A DNA stretch of 64,000 nt from Sphingomonas sp. J315. Its GTDB lineage: Bacteria; Pseudomonadota; Alphaproteobacteria; Sphingomonadales; Sphingomonadaceae. The translations under genes and the position numbers were made by a program. Numbering within the stretch: position 1 is the first letter of the stretch; every line of letters starts with the position of its first letter. The notes beneath the pieces are model-generated. The model was given only the letters and a program-made list of their open reading frames with translations, was not told where the DNA came from and did no database searches. The DNA lies in the NCBI RefSeq assembly GCF_024666595.1, contig NZ_CP088296.1:1178001-1242000 (forward strand), in the 5' to 3' direction. Positions 44,959 through 54,317 of this stretch are shown one piece after another.

Positions 44959-45884
44959 GCGTTCTGGTCTGGGTCGAACACGACAATGAAAGCGTCAAGG
45001 ACGCGACGCTTGCCGCCGTCACCGCCGGCACCAAGCTGGGCGATGTCGTCGCGCTGGTTGCGGGACAGGGCGCGCAGGGTGCGGCCGATGCCGCGGCGAA
45101 GATCGCCGGCGTCTCGAAAGTGCTGCTGGCGGATGACGCCGCTTACGGTCATGCGCTGGCCGAGAATGTCGCGCCGCTCGTCGCCGATCTGATGGCCGGC
45201 TACGACGCCTTCGTCGCGCCCGCCACCACCACCGGCAAGAACATCGCGCCGCGCGTCGCCGCTTTGCTCGACGTCATGCAGATCAGCGAAGTGCTGTCGG
45301 TCGAAAGCGCCGACACCTTCACCCGCCCGATCTATGCCGGCAATGCGATCGCCACCGTCAAGTCGGCCGACGGCAAGAAGGTCCTCACCGTGCGCGGCAC
45401 TGCGTTCGAAAAGGCTGCGGCCGAGGGCGGCTCGGCAAGTGTCGAGGCGGTTTCGGGCAAGGGCGATTCGGGTCTCTCCAGCTTCGTCGGCGCGGAAATC
45501 GCCAAATCGGAGCGTCCGGAGCTGACCAGCGCCAAGGTGATCGTCTCCGGCGGCCGCGCATTGGGCTCGTCGGAGCAGTTCCACGGCCTGATCGACCCAC
45601 TCGCCGACAAGCTCGGCGCGGCGGTTGGCGCCAGCCGTGCGGCGGTCGATGCGGGCTATGCTCCCAACGACTATCAGGTCGGACAGACGGGCAAGATCGT
45701 AGCCCCCGAAGTCTATGTCGCGATCGGCATTTCGGGCGCTATCCAGCACCTTGCCGGCATGAAGGATTCAAAGACCATCATCGCCATCAACAAGGACGAG
45801 GATGCGCCGATCTTCCAGGTCGCGGATCTCGGTTTGGTCGGCGATCTGTTCAAGATCGTTCCGGAACTGACCGAGAAGCTCTGA
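44955..45884 (+). CDS. etfA: Electron transfer flavoprotein alpha subunit
   Basis: A 309-residue ETF alpha subunit with the FAD-binding C-terminal domain: [61 protein letters not shown] and [25 protein letters not shown]. All match the family. Together with EtfB it passes electrons to the quinone pool through ETF dehydrogenase, which is not in the window. A perfect hairpin follows its stop. Confidence 0.96.
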   Translation: MSVLVWVEHDNESVKDATLAAVTAGTKLGDVVALVAGQGAQGAADAAAKIAGVSKVLLADDAAYGHALAENVAPLVADLMAGYDAFVAPATTTGKNIAPRVAALLDVMQISEVLSVESADTFTRPIYAGNAIATVKSADGKKVLTVRGTAFEKAAAEGGSASVEAVSGKGDSGLSSFVGAEIAKSERPELTSAKVIVSGGRALGSSEQFHGLIDPLADKLGAAVGASRAAVDAGYAPNDYQVGQTGKIVAPEVYVAIGISGAIQHLAGMKDSKTIIAINKDEDAPIFQVADLGLVGDLFKIVPELTEKL

Positions 45885-45894
45885 GCGTCGCGTC

Positions 45895-45928
45895 GGCGTA
45901 CGGCGGGACTAGCTCCCCGCCGTACGCC
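45895..45928. terminator. Bidirectional hairpin terminator between etfA and the CaiB-like gene
   Basis: GGCGTACGGCGGG (45895-45907) and CCCGCCGTACGCC (45916-45928) are perfect 13-bp inverted arms with the eight-base loop ACTAGCTC. The stop of the convergent CaiB-like gene lies in the loop, so its last codons form the stem. No long T run; still the strongest stem in the window. Confidence 0.7.
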
Positions 45929-46970
45929 AGCGCTCAACCGTTGCCCACCCGTCCCGCTCGGCCGATGGCGCCGCCGGGGTTCGCGACAGACGCGGCGCGG
46001 GCGAAGGCTGGGCAATCCCACCGCGTTCGCAATACCGGTTACGATCCAGCGCCTGGGCATGCGCCATGGCTTCGTCGACAGACAGGACCGGCGTCGCACA
46101 CGCATCGAGCTGCGATAATCGATTGTCCCAATCGTCACGCGTTCGCGTCGCAAAGATCGCCGTCAGTGCCCCCCGGATCACGTCTGCGGGAACGCGCTGG
46201 CGATCGCGCAATTGCTGCGGCAGCTCGATCGCTTCGGCCAGATTGTCCCAGAATTGCGGCTCCAGCGCGCCAATTGCGATGTGTCGCCCGTCGGAACAGG
46301 CATAGCAGTCATACCAAGGCTGTGTCCCGCCGAGCGGCGAGTCCTGGCGCGTCAGCGGGATTTGCATGCCGTGGAACATTGCCATCAGCATGCTCGTGCC
46401 ATCGACGATCGCCGCGTCGATCACTTGCCCCAGCCCGGAGCGCTCTCGCTCGAACAATGCGGCGCAGATACCAAAGGCAGCCAGCGCCGCGCCGCCGCCC
46501 ATATCGCCGATCAGGTTGAGCGGCGGTGTCGGCACTTCGCCCGGACGGCCGATCCCGTCCAACGCGCCCGACAGCGCCAGATAATTGATATCATGGCCGG
46601 CACGCTGCGAAAGCGGCCCCGTTTGCCCCCAGCCCGTCAATCGCGCGTAGATGAGGCGAGCACGGCTTTGCAGCAGATCATCCGGGCCGAGACCCAGCCG
46701 CTCCATGACGCCCGGCCGGAACGGATCGATCAGCACGTCGGCCAACCCGATCGCCTCGCGAACCTGCGTCATCCCGGCGGGATCCTTGAGGTCAACGGCA
46801 AGCAGCCCCTTGCCGCGCGAGGTGACCGGGTCAGCCCATTGCGCGTAATCCGGCCGTGAGATGCGAACGACCTCGGCCCCGAAATCGGCCAATATCATCC
46901 CGCAAGTCGGTCCGGGTCCCAGACCTTCGAATTCGACGACCCGGATGCCATCCAGCGGGCGAGTGGTCAT
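45909..46970 (-). CDS. CaiB/BaiF CoA-transferase family, alpha-methylacyl-CoA racemase-like
   Basis: A 353-residue family III protein. The N-terminus [64 protein letters not shown] and [19 protein letters not shown] match alpha-methylacyl-CoA racemases. The His in AGHDIN and the Asp in IGDMGGG sit where the racemase acid/base pair lies. True CoA-transferases have a catalytic Asp elsewhere. A racemase would convert (R)- to (S)-2-methylacyl-CoA before dehydrogenation, the step needed for methyl-branched isoprenoid or steroid side chains. It is read together with the cupin gene 12 bases upstream. Confidence 0.8.
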   Translation of the reverse strand: MTTRPLDGIRVVEFEGLGPGPTCGMILADFGAEVVRISRPDYAQWADPVTSRGKGLLAVDLKDPAGMTQVREAIGLADVLIDPFRPGVMERLGLGPDDLLQSRARLIYARLTGWGQTGPLSQRAGHDINYLALSGALDGIGRPGEVPTPPLNLIGDMGGGAALAAFGICAALFERERSGLGQVIDAAIVDGTSMLMAMFHGMQIPLTRQDSPLGGTQPWYDCYACSDGRHIAIGALEPQFWDNLAEAIELPQQLRDRQRVPADVIRGALTAIFATRTRDDWDNRLSQLDACATPVLSVDEAMAHAQALDRNRYCERGGIAQPSPAPRLSRTPAAPSAERDGWATVERWRTAGS

Positions 46971-46982
46971 TCGCGCCGCAGC

Positions 46983-47483
46983 TCAGCGAATGAATTGCTT
47001 GATATAGTCGTCGTCATAACCCTGCTCGCGATACCATTCGGCACAGAAGCCTAGCAGGGTAAGGCAATTGTCGAAGCCGATCGGCTTCTCATTCTCGTCG
47101 AGCAAGGTCAGGCCGCCATGCATGACATAGAGCGCCGTCATCGATTCCTTGACGGTCAGCGTGTGATGCTCGCCCGGCGGTTCCCAGACGAACGATCCCT
47201 TCTCCGCGACCCAGTCGTGCTCGGGATAATACCAGCTTCCCTCCATCGTGTAGGAGAAGACAGGACCGTCATGTACGTGCCGTCCGATCACGCCGGGATT
47301 GGGATAGTGAAGCACGTTGACGGTAATGCCGGCGGAGGTGTCGAACATGATCGGGCAATAATAATGCCCGGCCGGACGCCGGACCCATTTGCTCAGATCC
47401 TCCGGAATCTTGACCACCAGGTCTTTGGGCAGAAAATTGGCGGCCATTCCTTCCGGCCGGAAATCCTTGGCGATCGACGCCAT
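46983..47483 (-). CDS. Cupin-domain protein, dihydroxyacetophenone/acetylacetone-dioxygenase-like
   Basis: A 166-residue cupin. The barrel core has VLHYPNPGVIGRHVHDGPVFSYTMEGSWYYPEHDWVAEKGSFVWEPPGEHHTL, which gives a metal-binding HVH pair and further His residues (EHD, EHH). This looks like the 2,4'-dihydroxyacetophenone or acetylacetone dioxygenase group, which cleaves C-C bonds beside ketones using Fe(II). The catalytic assignment is by pattern only. It is first in an operon with the racemase-like gene. I start at 47483 (MASIAKDFRPEGMAANFLPK). Confidence 0.68.
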   Translation of the reverse strand: MASIAKDFRPEGMAANFLPKDLVVKIPEDLSKWVRRPAGHYYCPIMFDTSAGITVNVLHYPNPGVIGRHVHDGPVFSYTMEGSWYYPEHDWVAEKGSFVWEPPGEHHTLTVKESMTALYVMHGGLTLLDENEKPIGFDNCLTLLGFCAEWYREQGYDDDYIKQFIR

Positions 47484-47667
47484 AGTGCAGCTCCGCTTCA
47501 AAATTGGAACACGCGAGGGCGCGGCCCCTGTCCACGCTTTCATCGGCCTGGGGTAGCGCAGGGTCAATGGCTGGGACGGCCGACGGCCAGTCATCACCCA
47601 TGTGCTGGCCTTGCCCTGTCATGGCACCCCGTCTCTGACTATCCACCAGAGGAAAGGAGACGGCGAA

Positions 47668-48390
47668 ATGGACTTCACGGGCAAACGCGCGGTGGTGACT
47701 GGCGGTATCGGCGGTATCGGGGGTGCGATCTCGCAGGCGCTGCACGCCGCGGGCGCGGAGGTCGTCGCCACCGGATATGATCAGGCCGAGGTCGATGCCC
47801 GGACCGGCGAAGCGGGCTTTGCCGGAATCGCCATGAAGCCGCTGGACGTCAGCGATGACGCCGCGGTCCGCGCCTTTGCCGCAGACACCGGTGGAATCGA
47901 CTTCCTCGTCAATTGCGCGGGCACGACCGCACGCGGCCACGCGGCGTTCGAGGAGGAGGCATTTCAGCATGTGCTGGACGTCAACCTCACCGGTACGATG
48001 CGCTGCTGCCGCGCGTTTCGCCCGGCCCTGGCCGTACGCGGCGGCGCGATCGTCAACATCGCATCGATGATGAGCCTCTTCGGCAGCGGTACTGCGCCAG
48101 GCTATGCGGCGAGCAAGGGCGGCGTTGCATTGCTGACCAAGAGCCTTGCGATCGCCTGGGCCGAACAGCGCATTCGCGTGAACGCCGTCGCACCGGGCTG
48201 GATCGTCACGCCGCTGACCGACCGTCAGATCGACCCTGCGCTGCGCGAGCGCGTCATCGGCCGCACGCCGATGCGCCGCTGGGGCGAGCCACGCCATATT
48301 GCCGATGCGGTGGCATTCCTCTGTTCGGACAAAGCGAGCTTCATCACCGGCGTCGTATTGCCGGTGGATGGGGGCTATTCCTCCGTCTGA
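47668..48390 (+). CDS. SDR-family oxidoreductase
   Basis: A 240-residue classical SDR with VVTGGIGGIGGAISQAL, NCAGTTARGHAAF, IVNIASMMS, the catalytic GYAASKGGVALLTKSL and a C-terminal ITGVVLPVDGGYSSV. All catalytic residues are present. The ATG at 47668 has an AAAGGAGACGG site. It overlaps the end of the SnoaL-like gene tail to tail by 16 bases. A sugar- or alcohol-type dehydrogenase of FabG-like fold; the substrate is unknown, probably a hydroxyl group generated by one of the oxygenases. Confidence 0.87.
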   Translation: MDFTGKRAVVTGGIGGIGGAISQALHAAGAEVVATGYDQAEVDARTGEAGFAGIAMKPLDVSDDAAVRAFAADTGGIDFLVNCAGTTARGHAAFEEEAFQHVLDVNLTGTMRCCRAFRPALAVRGGAIVNIASMMSLFGSGTAPGYAASKGGVALLTKSLAIAWAEQRIRVNAVAPGWIVTPLTDRQIDPALRERVIGRTPMRRWGEPRHIADAVAFLCSDKASFITGVVLPVDGGYSSV

Positions 48391-49007
48391 TCCCGGAAGA
48401 TGTAGCGCGGCGGCGGCGGCAGGCGGGTGCCGCGCCGCAGGCGGGAAACGAGCAGATCCGCGCCCTCTCCGTTCCATGCCGTTCGCGTCCCGCCATCCCA
48501 ATATTCGGCCCAGGACGGCAAGGGGTCGTAGAAGCCGGTTTCCGCAACCGGCGCGCCCGGCCAACGCATCTTGGCCGGCCCCACCGGCGGATCGTCCTGC
48601 GCCGTCGCATAGAGCCGGGCCTGCACCCGCCCGCGAAACAACCATATGCCGTTCCGCCGCGCATAGCGGTCATGATAGAGCAGGCTTGCCGTCACCCAAT
48701 CGGGGCCGACTTCATGCTCGATCCGGCAACTCACCAGCCCGATGGCGTCGTCGGGGCCGAGCAGTTCGATCAGGTGATTGGTCACATGGTGTGCGCTGGT
48801 GGTGAACTGGCGCAATGCCGCGTCGAAGGTTTCGCGCAGTGCCGGTCGTCCCTGCTTGCCCTCGCCCACCCGAACGTCATCGACATAGAGCGAGACCAGC
48901 GCATCGAGATCGCGCGCATCGACGCACAGTGCATAGCCGAACGCCAGTTGCCGAATCGCTTCGATCGCCTCGATCCGCCCGAGCCTTGCGGTGATGTCGT
49001 CGGTCAT
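48375..49007 (-). CDS. SnoaL/NTF2-like protein (long form)
   Basis: A 210-residue protein. The first 140 residues form an NTF2-like fold (IEAIEAIRQLAFGYALCVDARDLDALVSLYVDDVRV, TTSAHHVTNHLIELLGPDDAIGLVSCRIEH, ASLLYHDRYARRNGIWLFRGRVQARLY). A 70-residue C-terminal extension rich in Trp and Pro follows. Such proteins include ring-hydroxylating oxygenase small-subunit relatives, isomerases and hydratases; no activity can be assigned. It overlaps the Old Yellow Enzyme stop (ATGA). Confidence 0.75.
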   Translation of the reverse strand: MTDDITARLGRIEAIEAIRQLAFGYALCVDARDLDALVSLYVDDVRVGEGKQGRPALRETFDAALRQFTTSAHHVTNHLIELLGPDDAIGLVSCRIEHEVGPDWVTASLLYHDRYARRNGIWLFRGRVQARLYATAQDDPPVGPAKMRWPGAPVAETGFYDPLPSWAEYWDGGTRTAWNGEGADLLVSRLRRGTRLPPPPRYIFRDQTEE

Positions 49008-50077
49008 CCGGTCCCCATCGCGCGCGCATATTGTGGCGGCCATGACGGCGTTTCGCCCAAGGCTCGGGCCGCATGCAGCGCCCAATAGGGATCGCGAAGC
49101 ATGGCGCGCGCGAGCAGGACGATATCGGCGGCCCCATTCGCGACGAGCGCCTCGGCTTCCTCAGCCGTTACAATTCCGCCCACCGCTGCGGTCGGCATCC
49201 CCGTCCGGGCCCGAATGACGCGCGCGAAATCCCGCTGGACCGCCGGCCCGTCCGGCGGGGCATCACCGGGTATCGCGGACCCGCTCGAACAATCGATCAG
49301 GTCGGCTCCGGCTTCACCGAGCAGCCGGCCAAGGCGAATCGACTCGTCGAGTGTCCAGCCGCCGGGAGTCCAGTCGACGCAGGACAGCCGCACCGCGACC
49401 GGGACATCTTCCGGCACCGCGGCGCGGACGGCCCGGACGATCTCCAATGCCAGCTGCGCCCGTCCCTCGAAGCTGCCGCCATAGTCGTCGGTGCGGTCAT
49501 TGACGAGCGGGGACAGGAAGGAATGGACCAGGTAGCCGTGCGCAAAATGGCATTCGACCCAGCGGAATCCTGCAGCAACGGCCCGGCGCGCGGCTGCGCC
49601 AAAGCCATCGACGATCGCCGCAATAGCCGGGGTATCGAGCGCATAGGTTGGCGCTGACCTGGCCGAGAACGGCGCCGCGGTCGCACTCCCGGCCCTCCAC
49701 CCCCCTGCTTCGAGCGGCACCGCCTCGCGGCCAAGCCATGGCACCTGAGTGCTGCCCTTGCGTCCTGAATGGGCGAGCTGGATTCCAGGGATTGCGCCGG
49801 CGGCTGCAAGCGCGGCGGCAACGGGCCGCAACGCCTCCCTGTGCCGATCGGACCATAGGCCAAGATCGGCCGGGCTGATCCGGCCTTCCGGGGTCACCGC
49901 GGCGGCTTCGGTGACCACCAGTCCTGCGCCACCGACCGCGCGGCTGGCCAGATGGGTGAGGTGCCAGGCGTTCGCCAGCCCGTCGGTTGCGGAATATTGG
50001 CACATGGGCGACACGCCAATGCGATTGCGCATCGAAACGCCGCGAAGGGTGAACGGCGTAAAGAGCGATGCCGTCAC
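49004..50077 (-). CDS. Old Yellow Enzyme family FMN oxidoreductase (YqjM/XenA-like)
   Basis: A 357-residue flavin ene-reductase or dehydrogenase. It has LFTPFTLRGVSMRNRIGVSPMCQYSA with the flavin-modulating Cys, GIQLAHSGRKGST, HFAHGYLVHSFLSPLVNDRTDDYGGSFEGR and a C-terminal DIVLLARAMLRDPYWALHAAR with the phosphate loop. The substrate-binding His pair is HF-A-HG, close to the thermophilic-like class. It would reduce an activated C=C bond, for instance a dienone or enone. It is coupled by four-base overlaps to the genes on both sides. Confidence 0.9.
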   Translation of the reverse strand: MTASLFTPFTLRGVSMRNRIGVSPMCQYSATDGLANAWHLTHLASRAVGGAGLVVTEAAAVTPEGRISPADLGLWSDRHREALRPVAAALAAAGAIPGIQLAHSGRKGSTQVPWLGREAVPLEAGGWRAGSATAAPFSARSAPTYALDTPAIAAIVDGFGAAARRAVAAGFRWVECHFAHGYLVHSFLSPLVNDRTDDYGGSFEGRAQLALEIVRAVRAAVPEDVPVAVRLSCVDWTPGGWTLDESIRLGRLLGEAGADLIDCSSGSAIPGDAPPDGPAVQRDFARVIRARTGMPTAAVGGIVTAEEAEALVANGAADIVLLARAMLRDPYWALHAARALGETPSWPPQYARAMGTG

Positions 50078-51150
50078 GACTCCCGGGTCGCCAGTTGCTC
50101 GATCCGCTTGATGGCGTCTGCGATCTGGCCGGGGTCAGCATTCACGATGATGCGGCCGCCCTTGGGCCCGATTGTCGTCAACCGCGCGATTTCGGCGATT
50201 TCATCCGGCGTCGGTGATCCCATGTCCAGCTCCGCCAACGAGGCAGGCAGACCGACGCTTCGGTTGAAGCCGATCACGTCGAGGATAAACCCGTCATCGC
50301 GTCCCTCGATGGCAAGCTGAACCAGCGTCGCATAGCCGACATGGTCGCCATGCGGTGCGCTGGCGGCGCCACGCGCCTTGACCAGCCCGCGTACGACAGC
50401 ATGGGCGTAGGACAGGCCGCCGCTCTCCCAGGCGAGCCCCGCCATCAGAACATTCGCCTCGACCACCGCCTCGAACGCCTCATCGGGCTCGTGCCGTTCG
50501 GCTGCCGCCATCGCCGCTACGCCATGTTCGCGCAGCGTCTGATAACAGGCATCGGCAATCGCCAATGCCGTGCGCAACTGGCGTGTTCCGAAGAAGTTGC
50601 TCGCGCCATCGGCCACCGCGCGCTCCGCCTCGAACTTCTTGGCAAGCGCGTCGCCCATGCCCGTCCGCAGGAAGCGTGCGGGCGCATTCGCGATCAATTG
50701 CGTGTCGGTGACGACCAGCAACGGACTGTCGGGGATCGTCTCGATCGCGACCAGCACATGCTCGTCATTATAGATCGCCATCGAGCGGCCCGTGGGCGAG
50801 TCGTTGGACGCGATCGAAGGCACGGCAATGAACGGGAGGCCCAGCTTGAATGCCACCCCCTTGGCCGCATCAAGTCCCTTGCCCCCGCCGATGCCGATCA
50901 CGCAATCCGCGTCGCCGGCCTGTTCGACCAGCAGGTCGATGGCGGCGTGAGTGACCTCGCCGCGAAAGGCGAGCGTGATGCTGGGACGCCCGGTAAAGGC
51001 GGTCGAGAGTTGCGCCTCGACGAAGGGCAGCACATCGGCATCGACCACCAGCAAAGGCCGCTTTGTCAGCCGTTCCGTAAGCGTGCCGAGTTCGCCGATG
51101 GCGCCTGGGCCCTGCACATAGCGGGTCGGCCCGCCAAAGATCCTGATCAT
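50074..51150 (-). CDS. Iron/zinc-containing alcohol dehydrogenase, glycerol-dehydrogenase-like
   Basis: A 358-residue group III alcohol dehydrogenase. It has FGGPTRYVQGPGAIGELG, the nucleotide loop IGIGGGKGLDAAKGVA and AVPSIASNDSPTGR. Metal ligands are Asp in MGDALAKKFEAERAV and His in GLSYAHAVVRGL and APHGDHVGYATL. This is the GldA pattern. It oxidises a secondary alcohol or polyol with NAD. I start at 51150 (MIRIFGGP); the longer frame upstream runs into the divergent aldolase. It is first in the three-gene leftward operon with OYE and SnoaL-like protein. Confidence 0.88.
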   Translation of the reverse strand: MIRIFGGPTRYVQGPGAIGELGTLTERLTKRPLLVVDADVLPFVEAQLSTAFTGRPSITLAFRGEVTHAAIDLLVEQAGDADCVIGIGGGKGLDAAKGVAFKLGLPFIAVPSIASNDSPTGRSMAIYNDEHVLVAIETIPDSPLLVVTDTQLIANAPARFLRTGMGDALAKKFEAERAVADGASNFFGTRQLRTALAIADACYQTLREHGVAAMAAAERHEPDEAFEAVVEANVLMAGLAWESGGLSYAHAVVRGLVKARGAASAPHGDHVGYATLVQLAIEGRDDGFILDVIGFNRSVGLPASLAELDMGSPTPDEIAEIARLTTIGPKGGRIIVNADPGQIADAIKRIEQLATRES

Positions 51151-51249
51151 CCGCCGAAATTGCCCCAGCACATGCCCGTGCGAAAGGTTCAAACGAAAGC
51201 ATCCCATCCGCGATTGTTGGTTCGGGCGGATCGGCGCAAAACATCGGGC

Positions 51250-51993
51250 ATGAACCCGATCGAACGCGACACCCGGATCGCCCTTGCCGCCTGCTATCGC
51301 CTGATCGCGCGCTACGGGATGACGGATCTGATCTTCAATCACATCACGGCGCGCATCCCGGATACGGAGGATCTGCTGATCAACCCGTTCGGGCTGCTGT
51401 ATGAAGAGATTACCGCCAGTTCACTGGTGCGGATCGACATCGAGGGCAATGTCCTCGACGCGGGCGATACGGACTATGGGATAAACCGGGCGGGTTATGT
51501 CATCCACAGCGCAGTGCATTCGGCCCGGCCCGATGTGCAGGCGGTCATTCATACGCACACCCGTGCGGGCGTCGCGGTTTCGTGCATGCCGCAGGGGCTG
51601 ATGCCGATCAGCCAGACCGCACTGCGCTTTCTCGGCCGCACCGGCTATCATGATTTCGAAGGGCCGGCGATCGACGAGGGCGAGCGGGTCCGTTTGATCG
51701 CTGCGCTCGGCGCCAACGACGCGCTGATCCTGCGCAATCACGGACTGCTGACCGTCGGCCGATCGATCCCGGAAGCGTTCCTGCTGATGCAGCGGCTGGA
51801 GACGGCGTGCCAGATCCAGGTAGCAGCGCTGGCGGGCGGCGCCCCGGTCATGCCGAGCGCGGAAAGCCAGCAGCGCACCGCGCAGCTATTCGCCCCGAAA
51901 ACGGGGAGTGCGGAGGTCTCGACCGATGGCGGTCGCGAATGGCCCGCGCTGCTGCGGCAGCTCGACCGGGCCGATCCACGCTACCGGGACTGA
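51250..51993 (+). CDS. Class II aldolase/adducin family protein
   Basis: A 247-residue zinc-dependent aldolase-fold protein. It has LIARYGMTDLIFNHITARIPDTEDLLINPFGLLYEEITASSL, the metal site AVIHTHTRAG with the His pair, and a third His in LRNHGLLTVG. The family includes fuculose- and ribulose-phosphate aldolases/epimerases and many decarboxylase-like catabolic proteins; the ligand here is not deducible. It is divergent from the alcohol dehydrogenase and abuts the thiolase gene stop to stop. Confidence 0.87.
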   Translation: MNPIERDTRIALAACYRLIARYGMTDLIFNHITARIPDTEDLLINPFGLLYEEITASSLVRIDIEGNVLDAGDTDYGINRAGYVIHSAVHSARPDVQAVIHTHTRAGVAVSCMPQGLMPISQTALRFLGRTGYHDFEGPAIDEGERVRLIAALGANDALILRNHGLLTVGRSIPEAFLLMQRLETACQIQVAALAGGAPVMPSAESQQRTAQLFAPKTGSAEVSTDGGREWPALLRQLDRADPRYRD

Positions 51994-53166
51994 TCAGACC
52001 TCGATGAGGACGGCGCCCGCCTGACCGCCGCCGGCACACATCGCCGCGACACCGAGCCCCCCGCCGCGACGCTTGAGATCATGGATCAGCGTGATCAGCA
52101 TCCGCCCGCCCGACGCCGCGACCGGATGGCCGATGGAGCATCCGCTACCCGAGATATTGATCGTCTCGTCATCGATGCCGAGCATCCGCGACGCTGCCAG
52201 CGGGACCGAGGCGAACGCCTCGTTGATCTCCCACAACGCCACGTCGGACTGATCCACCCCGGCTCGCGACAGCAGCTTGGGGATGACATCGAGAACGCCA
52301 AGTCCGGTCTTCGCCGGATCGACGCCGACCGAGGTCCAGGCACGAATCTTTGCCATCACCCCGAGACCTTGGGCCGCGGCAACCGCGTCGGTGGTCACCA
52401 TCATCGCCGATGCCGCATCATTGACGCCGCTCGAATTGCCTGCGGTAATCGAGAAGCCCTCGATTTCGGGATGCAGCACTTTCAGCGTGGCGAGTTTCTC
52501 GATGGTCGAATCGCGGCGGGGATGCTCATCGACCTTGAACGCCACGGTCGAGCCATCCGGCATCAATGCCTGGACGGGTACGATCTGCTGGTTGAAATAT
52601 CCCGCGTCGATCGCGGCAATCGCACGCTGGTGCGAGCGGACCGCCCAGGCATCCTGTTCCTCGCGCGTCAGCCCCGCCGCCCGGGCGGTGTTCCAGCCGA
52701 CCGTGATCGACATGTCGAGATTGGGTGCCTCCGGGCTGTCCGGGTGAGTCGGCGGCATCCAGAAATCCTGGACGTCCTCCGTACCGGGCACCCTGCGCTG
52801 CATCTTCGGCGCGGTCGAGATCGACATCACCCCGCCCGCAACGATGAATGTTTCCATCCCCGACATGACCTGAGCTGCGGCAAGGCCGACCGAAGTCAGG
52901 CTCCCCGCGCAATGCCGGTTGAGCGCCATCCCCCCGGCCTTTGTCATACCGGCCTCGACAGCGGCATGCCGCGCGACCGCGCCGCCGCCATAGAGCGATT
53001 CGGCAAGGATCACATCGTCTACCCTGTCCGGCGCGACGCCCGAACGCGCCACGACTTCCTTGAGCACGGCCAGCGCCAATGTCTCCGCACTGGTATTGGC
53101 GAGCGTTCCCTTGCGGGCGGTGGCGACGGCGGTGCGCGCTGCGCTAACGATCACGGCTGATGGCAT
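51994..53166 (-). CDS. Acetyl-CoA acyltransferase (thiolase)
   Basis: A 390-residue thiolase distinct from the one at 42037. The nucleophile is in NRHCAGSLTSVGL (Cys about 86), the His in SGSGCSIGHPVAASGG and the second Cys in AAMCAGGGQAGAVL. All are present, so thiolysis is likely. I start at 53166 (MPSAVIVSAART), which follows AGAGGAATTGG; a longer start at 53205 is possible. An unusual WMPPTHPDSPEAPNLDMS loop differs from standard acetyl-CoA acetyltransferases and may shape a larger acyl pocket (inference). It is monocistronic and divergent from the MDR gene. Confidence 0.92.
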   Translation of the reverse strand: MPSAVIVSAARTAVATARKGTLANTSAETLALAVLKEVVARSGVAPDRVDDVILAESLYGGGAVARHAAVEAGMTKAGGMALNRHCAGSLTSVGLAAAQVMSGMETFIVAGGVMSISTAPKMQRRVPGTEDVQDFWMPPTHPDSPEAPNLDMSITVGWNTARAAGLTREEQDAWAVRSHQRAIAAIDAGYFNQQIVPVQALMPDGSTVAFKVDEHPRRDSTIEKLATLKVLHPEIEGFSITAGNSSGVNDAASAMMVTTDAVAAAQGLGVMAKIRAWTSVGVDPAKTGLGVLDVIPKLLSRAGVDQSDVALWEINEAFASVPLAASRMLGIDDETINISGSGCSIGHPVAASGGRMLITLIHDLKRRGGGLGVAAMCAGGGQAGAVLIEV

Positions 53167-53327
53167 GGAATCCAATTCCTCTGGGCGTATCTCGACGTTG
53201 CTCACAGCCCTAAAGCCGACAAGGTGTAGGTTTCAAGTCGCGCGCCGATTGCGCAAGTATGTGCGCTCTATGCCATGTCGGCTGGCGATGCGGCATCGAT
53301 GCGTTAAGTCCCGGGCGGGAGGTGGCG

Positions 53328-54317
53328 ATGCAGGGCAGTAACGGCTTCTGGCGCATGCGTCGGCGCTGCGAAACGCTGGCGCTGGACGATTTCGTGTTCG
53401 CCGCGGATGAGCCACGTGCGCCGGACGAGAATGAGATTACCATCCATACGCGATACATCGCCCTCGACCCCTATCTCGCGCGGGCGATGCGCAGCTGGGC
53501 GGGCGAAGTTCCGGATTGGGCGGACGGTACCATCCATGGCCGGATCATAGGCGAAGTCATTTCATCGCGAGCGCCGGGCTATGCCGTGGGCGATACCGTG
53601 CTGGCCATCGGACGTTGGCAAGCGGTGCAAAGCCTTGCCGCCGCTCGTGCCGAAGTAATTTCCGCGGCGATCCACCCGCCCCGGCTGGCGCTGGGGGTGC
53701 TGGGCCGCTCGGGCATGACCGCATGGGTCGGGCTTCACCTCGCTCAGCCTGCAGCGGGCGAAACCCTTCTCGTCTCGGCCGCCAGCGGCCCGGTGGGAAG
53801 CGTGGTCGGCCAGCTTGGAAAGGCGCGCGGACTGCGCATCGTCGGCACCGCCGGGGGCGCCGACAAATGCGCCTATGTCGTCGAAACGCTGGGGTTCGAT
53901 GCCTGCCTCGACCATCGCGATCCCGATCTGGCGGGCCGGATCGCCGCGGCGGCGCCTGAGGGCATCGATATCCTGTTCGAAAATGTCGGCGGTCCCAGTC
54001 TCGATGCGGCCTTGCCCGCCATGGTGCAGGGCGGCCGGATCATGCTGTGCGGACTGGCGGCGCACTATAATGACGAGGCGCCATTGGCGCTCAGGCATTT
54101 CAAGACATTGCTCTATCGCGCGCTCACATTGCGCGGGTTCATCACCGCCGAGCACCCAGAGCTGTTCGAACCTGCTCGCGCCGAACTGGCGGACGGCATT
54201 GCAAGCGGCACGATCGTGCATCGCGAAACGATCATCGATCATCTGGAACAGGCCCCCGCCGCCTATCTCAACATGCTGCAGGGTGCGGGGATCGGTAAGC
54301 GGCTGATCCGCCTTTAA
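53328..54317 (+). CDS. NADP-dependent MDR oxidoreductase, prostaglandin-reductase/leukotriene-type
   Basis: A 329-residue zinc-free medium-chain reductase. It has IALDPYLARAMRSW (the conserved DPY-MR region), LGVLGRSGMTAWVGL, the dinucleotide site LLVSAASGPVGSVVGQLGKARG, DILFENVGGPSLDAAL and GRIMLCGLAAHYND. This is the YncB/PTGR group, which reduces alpha,beta-unsaturated ketones or aldehydes with NADPH. I start at 53328 (MQGSNGFWRMRR, after GGGAGGTGGCG). It ends overlapping the MarR gene stop. Confidence 0.88.
   Translation: MQGSNGFWRMRRRCETLALDDFVFAADEPRAPDENEITIHTRYIALDPYLARAMRSWAGEVPDWADGTIHGRIIGEVISSRAPGYAVGDTVLAIGRWQAVQSLAAARAEVISAAIHPPRLALGVLGRSGMTAWVGLHLAQPAAGETLLVSAASGPVGSVVGQLGKARGLRIVGTAGGADKCAYVVETLGFDACLDHRDPDLAGRIAAAAPEGIDILFENVGGPSLDAALPAMVQGGRIMLCGLAAHYNDEAPLALRHFKTLLYRALTLRGFITAEHPELFEPARAELADGIASGTIVHRETIIDHLEQAPAAYLNMLQGAGIGKRLIRL

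Noticed and set aside
47269..48645. 458-codon minus-strand frame
   Set aside because: Overlaps the cupin, the SDR and the SnoaL-like gene in wrong frames; low-complexity Arg/Gly/Ala translation.
50341..51249. N-terminal extension of the class II aldolase frame
   Set aside because: Antisense to the alcohol dehydrogenase; the family starts at MNPIERDTRIALAACYRL (51250).
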